Shown here: one piece after another, positions 28,223-37,185 of the stretch
How positions within the stretch are numbered: position 1 is the stretch's first letter
How the letters are laid out: every line of letters begins with the position of its first letter
DNA from: Polyangium jinanense
GTDB lineage: Bacteria > Myxococcota > Polyangia > Polyangiales > Polyangiaceae
DNA length: 64,000 bases
Reading direction: 5' to 3'
Assembly (NCBI RefSeq): GCF_028435365.1
Contig: NZ_JAGTJJ010000020.1
Coordinates: 62,001-126,000 of the forward strand
Position numbers and translations under genes: made by a program
The notes under the pieces: model-generated
The model's input: only the letters and a program-made list of their open reading frames with translations
Databases searched by the model: none
Told to the model about the DNA's origin: nothing

Positions 28223-31200
28223 ATGCGCTGGGCCAACGTCTTCCTTTCGTGCCTGCTCGTCCTCTTCGCCTTCGTGCAGGGCTGCACCTGCGAGAATGGC
28301 AGCGTGCCCCCTCCGGCGCCGGCCGTGATTGCATGCAAGCCCCAGCATCCATCGCTCCCGGCGGTGCGAGCAGACGGGCCGGCGAGGGCGGTCGCGGCCA
28401 CGCTTTCGGCCTCCTTCTCGCTCACGGACACGGGCGAGGGCGCGATTTCGATTCCGCTCACGGCGCCCCGGGGGCGTGGTGGAATCGAGCCTGCGCTGTC
28501 CGTCGCCTATAACAGCGCCGCGGGTGACGGCGTGATGGGCGTCGGGTTTTCACTCGTGGGCGCGTCGGCGATCACGCGTTGCGCGAAGACGATGGCCCTC
28601 GACGGCGAGATTCGCGCGGTCCGATATGACGCGAGCGACACGGCGTTTTGTCTCGACGGCAGGCGCCTGGTGAAGGTCGCGGAGAATGGAGAGACGGTCG
28701 AGTACCGGACCCTGCCCGACGCCCACATCAAGGTGCTGGGCCATTTCAAGGGTGAGGAGCCGGCCTCGTTCGAGGCGCTCTTGCCTTCGGGCCACGTCGT
28801 CGCGTACGGCGAAGACGAAGGGAGCCGACCACGCGCGCGTGGAGGCGCCTCGCGCGCGTGGCTCTCGTCCTCGATGAGGGACTTGCGCAGCAATACGATG
28901 ACCTACGGCTATTGCTTCGCCGAGGCGGACGGGTACACGGCCGAGTACGCGCTGGACGAGATTCGCTATACGAGCTTCGAAGGCGCGTCGACGCTCCCCG
29001 CGACGCGGGCGATATCGCTCGGCTATGGCACGCGGGACGCGAACGACGTGCGGTTCCATCACGCAGGCGGCATGAGGCTGCAACGCTCGCTGCGGCTCGA
29101 CGAAGTGCAAATGCGCGGGCCGGGGGACACGTTGGTTCGACGATATGCATTCACCTACGACCACAGCGAGACGACGGGGCGGACGCGGCTCCTGGAAATG
29201 AAAGAATGCGGCGCGGACAATGCTTGCACCGAGCCGATGAGGTTCTTGTATCCGGCGCGGGAGCGGGGCTTCGCCGAGGTCGACACGGGCCTGCCCGCCC
29301 CGACCTCGACGCGCGCGAGCCCCTTGCTCCTCGACGCCGACGGTGACGGGCTGGATGACCTGCTCGTGCCGGACACGAGCGCGCTGAGCACGCCCCAGAA
29401 TCCGATCACGGCGTGGAGGATCGCGAGGAACGCCGCGGGTACGCTCGGCGCGCCGAAGCTCGCGTATTCGCAAGAATGGCCGCTCGTACCCGAGCCGCCT
29501 CCGCCGGCGGACCCCTCCCTCATCCAGCCCGAGCTGGGCACACCCATCGATTATGATCAAGACGGCCGCGCGGACGTGCTGCTCCACGACGTGCGCGGGT
29601 GGAAGAACGACCATATCGTCCTTCGATCGAAGGGGGACGGCACCTTCGAGGAGATCGATACCGGGATTCCGAGGCCGTTCCCGCTCGGCGCGACGCCGCA
29701 CGGCCTGCGATCGAGCGGTGGATCCGTGCATCTGGCGGACGTGGATGGAGACGGCGTGCCGGACTTGATCCAATGCGAGGATCATGGTGACGCCCCGGAT
29801 CCGACCCTGTCTTCGTGGAGACTGCATTTGTGGCGACCGGGCGGCTTCGAGCCGACCTCCTCGCCGATCGCGCTCCTCGACGGGTATGGGTGCGGCGTCG
29901 AGCTCCATACCGTCGACATCGACGCGGACGACAAAGTCGAGCTCGTGACGCCAGGTTTGCGCATCTTTGGCGGCGACGAAGCCGTACAGCTCGCGACCTA
30001 TACCGCGTTCGCACGAGCGAGCGACGGGACGTGGACGAGCGTCGATACGAAGTTGCCGCTCGCGCCGGTGGGCGGTCGCGTGATGTTCCTGGACGTCAAC
30101 GGGGATCGACTGCCGGACGCCGTGACGGGCGGTTTCTCGGATACGCGGCTCTACACGAGGCTGAATACGGGGCACGGCTTCGACGCGTCGCCGATGCATA
30201 GCCTCGCATGGGATGGGGTCTTCCCGCAGGACACCTATTTTCGTCTGGCGACACCGCTCGATTTCGACGGTGACGGCCGGATGGATCTCCTCATGCCGCT
30301 CCGCGCGGGAGGCGGCCTGCTGCCGAGGTGGACCGTGCTCTGTGCGGCGAGCGGAGAGCTCACCTTCGAGCCCGTCGATGCGGGGATTCCCTTCGAGGCC
30401 GAGCTCGGCGACGCCATCACGCTCGCGGATCCTCGCGGGCCTCGCGTCTCCGACGTGAACGGCGATGGTGCCAGCGATATCTTGATGTTCATCGGGAACG
30501 CGCTCCGCGTGTTTCGCAACGAGGCAGTGGACCCCGACAGGGTCGTGGGATTCTCGGACGGCGTGAACGTGGATCCCCCCAACGTCGAGCTTTCGTATGG
30601 ACACATGATCGAGGATCCGGACCATTATGATCCGCGGGCCGATCCGGCGAATGGCTGCGCGTATCCTCGTGTCTGCGCCGTCGGCTCGCGCCGCGTGGTG
30701 AGGAGCTACGCCACGATCGACGGAAACGGCGGCCAGCGACATTTCGACGTGCGCTACGAGGACGGCCGGTACGATCGCCGCGGGCATGGCTTTCTGGGCT
30801 TCTCCGCGCGTGTGGTCACGGAGCGGGAGACGGGCGTGGAGACGACGGACCTCTACGACAACCGCACCTATCTCGAATCCGGCGAGGTCGAGGCGTACCC
30901 CTTCGCGGGCCAGGCAGAGGGGCGGCATCTACGCTTCCCGTCGCTCGATCCTGAAAAGGACGAGGTCTCTCTCGTGGACGTGACGCCCACCTATATCCCC
31001 ACGGAGAATGGCAAGAGCTATTTTACATTGCCCCTCACGCGGCGAACACAGCGGAGACAAGGCGCGACGCTCCTGCGCGACACGACGACGGAGGTCCTCG
31101 ATTTCGATGCCTTCGGCAACGTGCTCGAGGTGCATCAATCGACCCTCGGCGTGGACCTGACCCTGCACACGACGCGCGTCGTCGAGAACGACACCGAAAG

Positions 31201-34200
31201 GTGGGTGCTCGGGCAGGTCCAGAGCCAAAAGGAGTGCAGCGCGGCCGCGGGAATCTCGCAATGCCGTACACGGACGCAAACGACGAACACGTTCGGCGAA
31301 GTCGAGACGGCGTCCCTCTCGACCGATGACGGCGGCCTCGAAGCGAGTTTGTTCGTGAAGTACGAACGAGACGAATTCGGCAATGTCACGACCGTGACGG
31401 CGGACGACGCCTTCGGGCACCATCGGGTCTGGCGCACGGCCTTCGATGCGGAGGGCATCTTTCCGGAGCAACGCACGAACCCGGCCGGGCACGTCACGCG
31501 CTCGAAATACGACAGCCGCTTCGGTATGCCGATCCGAGAGACCGATCCGAATGGACTCTCGACCGAGTGGTCTCACGACAGCCTGGGCCGGTTGCAGCAC
31601 GAAAAGAGGCCCGACGGGTCCGAGACGTGGATGGATCTGTCGCGCGGGCCGGACGGGCACATCGTGAAGAGATCGAGGACGACCGGGGGCGCCGAGGACG
31701 AGGTGATCCTGGACGGTCTGGGTCAGCCGATTCGCCATTTCTGGTACGGTCCGGATACGATCGAGGGAGAGGGAGAGCCGCCTCGGTTGATGCAGGTCAT
31801 CGAATACGACGATCGCACGGGGAAGGTCCGGAGGCGCTCGGTGCCGACGAGCGAGGGCACGCCCGACGCCGAGCTTCTCTTCGACGAATACGAATTCGAC
31901 ATGCTGGGGCGCGAGATTGTGCACACGACGCCCTGGGGGGCCGTCACGAAGACGACCTATGACGGCCTCTTCGTCGAGGTGCTCGATGCGCTCTCGAACC
32001 TGACCGTCACCGAGCACGACGCGCTCGGTCGTCCCGTGATCGTCACGGACGCGGCGCATGGGGAAACGGCGTCCACGTACGCGCCCTTTGGCGTGCTATC
32101 GAGCGTCGAGGATCCTGGCGGCGCCGTGACGCGCATCAAGCGTGATGCCCTGGGGCGCCCGCGGGAGATTGACGATCCGGATCGAGGCAAGACGACGCTC
32201 GTGCATGATGGGTTCGGCGATTTGCTATCGACGACGGACGCGCTCGGGCGCGTGACGACGTTCGAGGTGGACGCGCTGGGCCGCGTGACGTCACGCGTCG
32301 ACAAAGAAGGCGGAGCGACGTGGACGACGCTCTTTACGTGGGACACGGCGGCGCACGGCATCGGGCGGCTGCGGGAGGTGACGAGCCCGGATGGCGTCAA
32401 GAGGTATACGTATGACGATCGGGGGCGAACGGAGAGCATGACGCTCTCGGTGGGCGGGGCGCAGTTCGAGGTGCGTTCGTCGTACGATGCTTTCGGCCGC
32501 GTGTCGTCGATCTCGTATCCTGGCGTCGAGCCTTTCTCGGTGACGTACACGCATGACGATCATGGCTATCGGGTGGCTGTGCGTGACACCTTCACGGGCG
32601 CTGCCTACTGGCGCCTCTCCGAGGTGGACGAGGCGGGGCGAACCCGGAAGGAGGTGTTCGGGAACGAGGTCGTGACCTCGCGGAGCTATTTTCAGGACAA
32701 GCAGGCGCTTCGGAGCGTCCGGACGACGTTCGGCGCGACGAAGATCCAAGACCTCTCGTATGAATTCGACGCGCGGCTGAACCTCACGAGCCGCACGGAC
32801 GCGCTGCAGCCGCAGAACCCGACGGAGCGATTTCGTCATGACGCGCTCGATCGATTGACGTGCGCCTACTTCAGCGTGCCGCCGAATCCGGCCGCGCCCT
32901 GCGACGGCTCGTACGTGTATGCGCCGAACGGGAACCTCCTCTCCCGGTCCGACGTGGGCGCGTACGTGTATGGCAATTCCCTGCATCCGCACGCGGTGAC
33001 GAGCGCGGGCGGGGACGGGTATTCCTATGATGCGGTCGGCAACCAGGTGATTCGCCCTGGCGCGACGGTGACGTATACGCCCTTCGATCTGCCTCGCGCG
33101 ATCACGATGGGCGCGGGGACGACGACGTTCGGTTATGACGGCGACGAGGCGCGGATTCGAAAGACGACGCCGACGAAGGAGACGATCTACGTCGGGGACC
33201 TCTACGAGCGGATCGAGGACAAGGCGACGGGGGCGGTGGAGCATCGGTATTCGGTGCACTCGCCGGAGCGGGTGGTCGCGGTCGTGACGCGGGGAGGCGC
33301 GGAGGCGGGGACGCATTACCTGCACGTGGATCACCTGGGCTCCGTCGAGACCGTGACGGACGAGCACGGGAGCCAGGTCGAGAAGCGGAGTTATGATCCG
33401 TTCGGGCAGCGGCGGAACGTGATCTGGGGATTGCCGCCGCCGGCATCGCCCACGAGCAAGGTGACGACGCGGGGTTTTACGGGGCACGAGGGCGACGACG
33501 AGCTCGGCCTCGTGAACATGAAGGGCCGGATGTTCGATCCGCGGCTCGGGAGGTTCTTGACGACGGATCCCGTGATCGCGGACGTATTCGACGGGCAGAG
33601 TCACAACCGATACAGCTACGTCCGAAATAACCCGCTTTCGCTTGTCGATCCGACGGGGTTCGCGCCGGCGGGCGGGGTCGTGCAGCAGCCGGGGTATCCG
33701 GACGTCCCGTTGCCGGAGGATCACATTCGGCCGAGCCCGTGGTTTTTGGCGGGGCAGGAGGTGCGTCGGCTGCTCGCGCATGAGATCGATCCGCCCGGGG
33801 TCGGCGCGGGGGCGCCCGCGACGGATGTGGATACGACGGGGAGCAAGAGCGCGGCGAGCGTGGATCTGCCGACGGTGGAGATTCCGCACCCGTCCGGGCC
33901 GGGGACGGATGATCCGTTTGGCGTGTATCCGCCGGACGTGGTGCTGGATTCGAGCCCGATTCCGTTGTTCGAGCAGCTCTTCGCGGGCGGGCCGGGCGGC
34001 GGGCGGACCGCGTTCGTCGTGCAGGAGGAGGGCGGGATCGGGCGGGATTTGTCGATCCTGTTCGGGCCGGAGCGGGAGGTGATTCTGCTGCGGTCGCAGA
34101 TAGGGGATCCGGTCCTGCGCGACCCGAGGGAGCAGGCCGCGGGGCGGCTCTTCTTCGAGGGGACGTTGGTGCTGGGCGCGGTATTGACCCCCGGGCCGGA

Positions 34201-34570
34201 GGATGATATCGCGCTGCTTGGTGGTAGGGCCCTGCGGCGGGGTCCGAACGCCGCAGGGGGTGGAGCAAGGGTTGGCGAATTCTCCGTCATCGACTGGAGG
34301 GGCTATCCAACTGGAGTGGCGAAGCCGACGGGCCCCTTCCGCCTTCTCGAGGGCGCCGAATACCAAGCGGCGCGGGAAGCTGCGAACAAGGCGAACGTCG
34401 CTCTTCGAGCCGCCGATCCGGCCAGGCACGCCGGGAAGCAGATCCACGAGATCCATCCTGTAAAGTTTGGCGGAAGCCCGACGGCCCCCGCGAACAAGGT
34501 GGCGCTGACGCCGTCCGAACACGCGAAGTACACGACGTTCTGGAACCGGCTGATGAGGGATATCCAATGA
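28223..34570 (+). CDS. SpvB/RHS polymorphic toxin with HNH-type nuclease tip
   Basis: A 2115-residue predicted lipoprotein (signal peptide and lipobox VQGC; ATG 28223, though TTG 28187 is in frame). Residues about 50-350 resemble the SpvB/TcdB N-terminus (SIPLTAPRGRGGIEPALSVAYNS begins it). Seven FG-GAP/VCBS-like blades follow at about 366, 440, 502, 562, 620, 678 and 743 (for example DADGDGLDDLLV). RHS/YD repeats run from about 1040 to 1690, and the RHS core at about 1750-1812 contains GRFLTTDPV and NRYSYVRNNPLSLVDPTG. The variable tail ends with IHEIHPVKFGG and LTPSEHAKYTTFW (about 2075-2105), an HNH/EndoVII-like nuclease signature. Its stop overlaps the SMI1 gene by 4 bp. Probably a surface-delivered toxin used against competing cells. 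Confidence 0.88.
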   Translation: MRWANVFLSCLLVLFAFVQGCTCENGSVPPPAPAVIACKPQHPSLPAVRADGPARAVAATLSASFSLTDTGEGAISIPLTAPRGRGGIEPALSVAYNSAAGDGVMGVGFSLVGASAITRCAKTMALDGEIRAVRYDASDTAFCLDGRRLVKVAENGETVEYRTLPDAHIKVLGHFKGEEPASFEALLPSGHVVAYGEDEGSRPRARGGASRAWLSSSMRDLRSNTMTYGYCFAEADGYTAEYALDEIRYTSFEGASTLPATRAISLGYGTRDANDVRFHHAGGMRLQRSLRLDEVQMRGPGDTLVRRYAFTYDHSETTGRTRLLEMKECGADNACTEPMRFLYPARERGFAEVDTGLPAPTSTRASPLLLDADGDGLDDLLVPDTSALSTPQNPITAWRIARNAAGTLGAPKLAYSQEWPLVPEPPPPADPSLIQPELGTPIDYDQDGRADVLLHDVRGWKNDHIVLRSKGDGTFEEIDTGIPRPFPLGATPHGLRSSGGSVHLADVDGDGVPDLIQCEDHGDAPDPTLSSWRLHLWRPGGFEPTSSPIALLDGYGCGVELHTVDIDADDKVELVTPGLRIFGGDEAVQLATYTAFARASDGTWTSVDTKLPLAPVGGRVMFLDVNGDRLPDAVTGGFSDTRLYTRLNTGHGFDASPMHSLAWDGVFPQDTYFRLATPLDFDGDGRMDLLMPLRAGGGLLPRWTVLCAASGELTFEPVDAGIPFEAELGDAITLADPRGPRVSDVNGDGASDILMFIGNALRVFRNEAVDPDRVVGFSDGVNVDPPNVELSYGHMIEDPDHYDPRADPANGCAYPRVCAVGSRRVVRSYATIDGNGGQRHFDVRYEDGRYDRRGHGFLGFSARVVTERETGVETTDLYDNRTYLESGEVEAYPFAGQAEGRHLRFPSLDPEKDEVSLVDVTPTYIPTENGKSYFTLPLTRRTQRRQGATLLRDTTTEVLDFDAFGNVLEVHQSTLGVDLTLHTTRVVENDTERWVLGQVQSQKECSAAAGISQCRTRTQTTNTFGEVETASLSTDDGGLEASLFVKYERDEFGNVTTVTADDAFGHHRVWRTAFDAEGIFPEQRTNPAGHVTRSKYDSRFGMPIRETDPNGLSTEWSHDSLGRLQHEKRPDGSETWMDLSRGPDGHIVKRSRTTGGAEDEVILDGLGQPIRHFWYGPDTIEGEGEPPRLMQVIEYDDRTGKVRRRSVPTSEGTPDAELLFDEYEFDMLGREIVHTTPWGAVTKTTYDGLFVEVLDALSNLTVTEHDALGRPVIVTDAAHGETASTYAPFGVLSSVEDPGGAVTRIKRDALGRPREIDDPDRGKTTLVHDGFGDLLSTTDALGRVTTFEVDALGRVTSRVDKEGGATWTTLFTWDTAAHGIGRLREVTSPDGVKRYTYDDRGRTESMTLSVGGAQFEVRSSYDAFGRVSSISYPGVEPFSVTYTHDDHGYRVAVRDTFTGAAYWRLSEVDEAGRTRKEVFGNEVVTSRSYFQDKQALRSVRTTFGATKIQDLSYEFDARLNLTSRTDALQPQNPTERFRHDALDRLTCAYFSVPPNPAAPCDGSYVYAPNGNLLSRSDVGAYVYGNSLHPHAVTSAGGDGYSYDAVGNQVIRPGATVTYTPFDLPRAITMGAGTTTFGYDGDEARIRKTTPTKETIYVGDLYERIEDKATGAVEHRYSVHSPERVVAVVTRGGAEAGTHYLHVDHLGSVETVTDEHGSQVEKRSYDPFGQRRNVIWGLPPPASPTSKVTTRGFTGHEGDDELGLVNMKGRMFDPRLGRFLTTDPVIADVFDGQSHNRYSYVRNNPLSLVDPTGFAPAGGVVQQPGYPDVPLPEDHIRPSPWFLAGQEVRRLLAHEIDPPGVGAGAPATDVDTTGSKSAASVDLPTVEIPHPSGPGTDDPFGVYPPDVVLDSSPIPLFEQLFAGGPGGGRTAFVVQEEGGIGRDLSILFGPEREVILLRSQIGDPVLRDPREQAAGRLFFEGTLVLGAVLTPGPEDDIALLGGRALRRGPNAAGGGARVGEFSVIDWRGYPTGVAKPTGPFRLLEGAEYQAAREAANKANVALRAADPARHAGKQIHEIHPVKFGGSPTAPANKVALTPSEHAKYTTFWNRLMRDIQ

Positions 34571-34980
34571 GTACGCTTGACGCCTTCTTGGCGACAGCCC
34601 AGACGCGGGCTGGAGCCAAAGACTCGGAGATCGCCTTGGTAGAACGCGAGATTGGTCAGCGATTGCCGGACGACTACAAGGCGGTCCTCCGTCGAAGCAA
34701 TGGTCTTGAGGGGTTTGTTGCTCCGCATGCGTATCTCATGCTCTGGTCGATTGGTGGGATCCGCTCTCTAAATGACGCCTACTCCGTCGCGGAGTTTCTC
34801 CCAGGGGTCATCCTCATCGGCACAGATGGTGGCGACACGGGCTACGGCTTCGCGTGGGGGGAAGCAACGGCACGCTACATCAGCGTGCCGCTGATTGGCA
34901 TGGAACCGAAGGCGGTGTCGATTCTCGGCAGCGCTTTGACCGATCTCATTAACCAACTGAGGAAGGAGAGCACGACCTGA
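34567..34980 (+). CDS. SMI1/KNR4-family immunity protein
   Basis: A 137-residue protein with the family's features: IALVEREIGQRLPDDYKAVLRRSNG at the N-terminus (quoted region about 19-43, key residues LP-x-DYK and NG), YLMLWSIGGI, and a later GDTGYGFAW. SMI1/KNR4 proteins are among the commonest immunity partners of bacterial polymorphic toxins and bind the toxin domain. The ATGA overlap with the RHS stop ties it to the HNH nuclease tip. Base composition, at about 57-58% GC in the lines I counted, is lower than in most of the window. Confidence 0.88.
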   Translation: MSTLDAFLATAQTRAGAKDSEIALVEREIGQRLPDDYKAVLRRSNGLEGFVAPHAYLMLWSIGGIRSLNDAYSVAEFLPGVILIGTDGGDTGYGFAWGEATARYISVPLIGMEPKAVSILGSALTDLINQLRKESTT

Positions 34981-34987
34981 TGCATTA

Positions 34988-35007
34988 TGCGCCTGGTCGA
35001 ACGCGCT
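34988..35007. repeat. 20-bp direct repeat, left copy
   Basis: TGCGCCTGGTCGAACGCGCT, matching 35561-35580 with one mismatch. The pair brackets the DUF4304 gene and points to past duplication or recombination in the immunity region. Confidence 0.6.
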
Positions 35008-35021
35008 TTACGAGGCCGCTG

Positions 35022-35474
35022 ATGAATGACCATACCTTCAAGACTGGCGTTGAGCGCGCACTTCTCTCGGCAGGGTTCGAACGGCACGGGAAGTTGCTGA
35101 GGCGGCATGACTCAAGCGTCTGGACGCTCGTCGGTACAGAGAAGGGGTTTGGACAGCAGTGGCACATCAACGTGGGATTCTGGCTAGAAGCACTGGGAGC
35201 TGCATGCCCTGCGCAGGTTGAGAAAACGCACCTCTACTTTCGCCTTGAGCGTCTATTCCCAGAGCACCACGAAACGATAGCGTCAGCAGGTGCGCTTGAT
35301 GACCAGAAGCAATCAGAGGCATTCGGTAAGCTCAACGCGCTCCTTGTCGGCGAGATCGAGCGTGGACTCCGCGCGCTCGGCACCGAGGCCGGGCTCCGCA
35401 GTGCAATGGCAGCGGGCCGACTCACGCAGGGGCTGATCACAAAGGAGGCCCGCGAACACCTTCGAAGAGCGTAG
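35022..35474 (+). CDS. DUF4304 protein, possible second immunity gene
   Basis: ATG 35022 gives 150 residues opening MNDHTFKTGVERALLSAGF, the usual beginning of DUF4304 proteins, with LLRRHDSSVWTLV and INVGFWLEALG following. DUF4304 genes are often found in toxin-immunity neighbourhoods. An alternative ATG at 34980 overlaps the SMI1 stop (TGATG) and would add 14 residues. It may protect against a toxin tip that is no longer present, given the RHS remnant just downstream. Confidence 0.75.
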   Translation: MNDHTFKTGVERALLSAGFERHGKLLRRHDSSVWTLVGTEKGFGQQWHINVGFWLEALGAACPAQVEKTHLYFRLERLFPEHHETIASAGALDDQKQSEAFGKLNALLVGEIERGLRALGTEAGLRSAMAAGRLTQGLITKEAREHLRRA

Positions 35475-35560
35475 CGCGTAAAGAGTTGCCCGGCGTGTGC
35501 CGCTGCGATCGAGGGGGCCGGAGCAAGAGCCGTAACACCGCTATGAGCCAGGTGAACTGG

Positions 35561-35580
35561 TGCGCCTAGTCGAACGCGCT
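35561..35580. repeat. 20-bp direct repeat, right copy
   Basis: TGCGCCTAGTCGAACGCGCT, one base different from 34988-35007. It ends 22 bp before the RHS remnant begins. Confidence 0.6.
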
Positions 35581-35602
35581 CTCGGGTAGCCTTCGCGCCT
35601 CC

Positions 35603-35730
35603 TTGCCGGAGGATCACATTCGGCCGAGCGCGTGGTTTCTGGCGCGCAGGAGGTGCGCCGGCTGCTCCCGCCCCCGTCTGGGCCCGAGCGCCGGGTGGAC
35701 GGGCGCTCGTCGTGCAGGAGCAGGACGGCA
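35603..35730 (+). pseudogene. Frameshifted remnant of an RHS toxin C-terminal region
   Basis: Bases 35603-35669 match 33710-33779 of the RHS gene almost exactly (protein LPEDHIRPSxWFLA). Near 35643-35647 one base is missing (GGCGCGCAGG against GGCGGGGCAGG), shifting the frame before the QEVRRLL part. Bases 35704-35728 then match about 34011-34035 (RALVVQEQ-type segment), so roughly 200 bp between the two blocks are deleted. No start codon or full domain remains. This is a relic of a displaced toxin tip, as is common downstream of RHS genes. Confidence 0.82.
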
Positions 35731-35776
35731 CCGCGCCTCCCCCGCATCGGCCGCTTCTGCCGCATGGCGCGCGGCG

Positions 35777-36050
35777 CGCATCGTTGCGCGAGCGACGCCC
35801 ACCTCGTGGCGGTAGCCCCGGAAACGTTGCGCGACGCACGTCCACGCCGTGGCCGAGGGTGCGGAAACGTTGCGCAAGCGGCGTCCAGGTCCTGGAGGCG
35901 CGTTCGGAAACGTTGCGCGAGCGGCGATCACCTCGTGGCGGTGGGCTCGGAAACGTTACGCAACCAGCGTCCACGCCGTGGCCGCGCCTCGCGCAACGAT
36001 GCCGCGCCCTCGGCCATCACGTGCGGCGCGCTCGCGCAACGTTGCGCGCT
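35777..36050. repeat. 43-bp tandem repeat array, about six units
   Basis: Units begin at 35777, 35820, 35863, 35906, 35949, 35992 and a partial one at 36035. The spacing is exactly 43 bp. Each starts with a core like GGAAACGTTGCGC, then carries a small dyad: CCAC-CTC-GTGG, CCAC-GCC-GTGG, CCAG-GTC-CTGG, TCAC-CTC-GTGG, CCAC-GCC-GTGG. The last full unit is degraded. Near the right end GCGCAACGTTGCGC forms a perfect 14-bp palindrome. Because 43 is not a multiple of three, the reading frame rotates at each unit, so a structural or binding role is more likely than coding. The rest of the 35475-36155 gap holds only the RHS remnant and the direct repeat. Confidence 0.85.
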
Positions 36051-36155
36051 CTTCTCCACGAGAAAACCATCACCGGCGCCGCGACGCGAACCTCTTGACG
36101 ATCCCACGACCATGATGTGTGCTCCCTCGCGCTTTCCTGAGAAAGGATCTGCCTG

Positions 36156-36851
36156 ATGTCCGTACTCCCGAACGCAAAGACTCCCATCGACAAGTGCGAG
36201 CACAAGAGCCTGCACACACGGACGATGCTCACGAAGTTTCAGGACGTCCCCGCCCTGGATGGTCTCGCCGCCAAGCTGGAGGCCGCGACGAGCCTGCTCC
36301 TCGCGACGCAGGACGCCTACAACGCGAGGGTCAAGGCCCTCATCGTCGTCCGCGTGGAGGTGAAATTCACGGACCTGCTCGCGGACCGGGCCGTCCGTCT
36401 CTCGCTCAAGCGCGCGGAGATCGAGGACGGCAAGCCCGGCGGGAAGATCGTGTCGATGCTGTTCCCCAGCGGATCGACGCCCATCATCAAGCCCGTAGGC
36501 AGCACGCAGGTGCAGGAAATGCGCGCGCTCGAAGGTCGATACGCAGAGGTCGGGGGGATGTATCCAGCAGCCGTCGACGAGGCGCAGAAAATCACGACAC
36601 TCCGCATCCGCTACGAGCAGGCCCTCGACGCACGGCGAATGGGAATGGAATCAGCCGCGCAGGCACGCGCCGCGCGCAATCTGGCGAAAGAGGAGTTTCT
36701 CGACGTCTTCGCCGAGGTCGCGAATCGAATCAAGGCCGCCTTCCCGCGCGACAAGGCGACGCAGGATCTCTTCTTCCTGAAGGACAAAGTCGCCGCAGAC
36801 GACGGCGATACGGACGACGCAGACAGCGGGGACGACACGGGCGAGGCATAG
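36156..36851 (+). CDS. Unknown helical protein with acidic tail
   Basis: A 231-residue soluble protein that I do not recognise. It is mostly helical (LDGLAAKLEAATSLLLATQDAYNARV), with a central FPSGSTPIIKPVGSTQVQEM stretch and a very acidic C-terminus (DDGDTDDADSGDDTGEA). AAGGA lies about 10 bases upstream of ATG. It follows the 43-bp array and precedes repeat copy C. Confidence 0.7.
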   Translation: MSVLPNAKTPIDKCEHKSLHTRTMLTKFQDVPALDGLAAKLEAATSLLLATQDAYNARVKALIVVRVEVKFTDLLADRAVRLSLKRAEIEDGKPGGKIVSMLFPSGSTPIIKPVGSTQVQEMRALEGRYAEVGGMYPAAVDEAQKITTLRIRYEQALDARRMGMESAAQARAARNLAKEEFLDVFAEVANRIKAAFPRDKATQDLFFLKDKVAADDGDTDDADSGDDTGEA

Positions 36852-36868
36852 GATCACAAGCCGTCTCG

Positions 36869-37172
36869 CTGGGGCTTCGCCCCAGACCCGACCAGGGGCT
36901 ATCCGCCCCTGGACCCGGACCAGCGCAAGCGCTGGACCCGGGGTCGATGAACTGCGCGATGCGCAGTTCATCGAACAGGCCAGGTCAAGACCGGCAGCGG
37001 CGTTATCCACGAAGACAGCCGCGCGGCTGGTTCGGCTGGCAATCCGGCTTCTTCGTCGGCCTGTTTGAAAAACTGCGCGGAGCGCAGTTTTTCAACCCTG
37101 CGTCCAGGGCTTGCCCTGGTCCGGGGTCGAGGGGGCGGACAGCCCCCCGCGGGGTCCGGGGCGGCGCCCCGG
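36869..37172. repeat. Composite palindromic intergenic element, copy C
   Basis: Between convergent genes ending at 36851 and 37186. Outer hairpins: CTGGGGC/GCCCCAG (36869-36885) and CCGGGGC/GCCCCGG (37156-37172). Long hairpins: 36945-36973, same 13-bp stem as copy B; and 37065-37095, with 14-bp stem TTGAAAAACTGCGC and loop GGA. The second stem differs from the copy B counterpart at several positions, with matching changes on the other side. Confidence 0.87.
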
Positions 37173-37185
37173 TCCGCTTCAGGTA

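Noticed and set aside
28223..35474. Strong base-composition break marking a foreign toxin tip
   Set aside because: GC is lower at the tip and immunity genes in the lines I counted (about 57-58%), but parts of the RHS body are similarly low, so composition alone does not prove transfer of the tip.
35777..36050. Possible CRISPR array
   Set aside because: Units are contiguous 43-bp tandem copies; the less conserved parts of each unit are similar to each other, not unique spacers, and no cas genes are near.
35712..36098. Possible small protein across the 43-bp array
   Set aside because: The unit length rotates the frame, there is no ribosome site, and several frames are open on both strands as an effect of composition.
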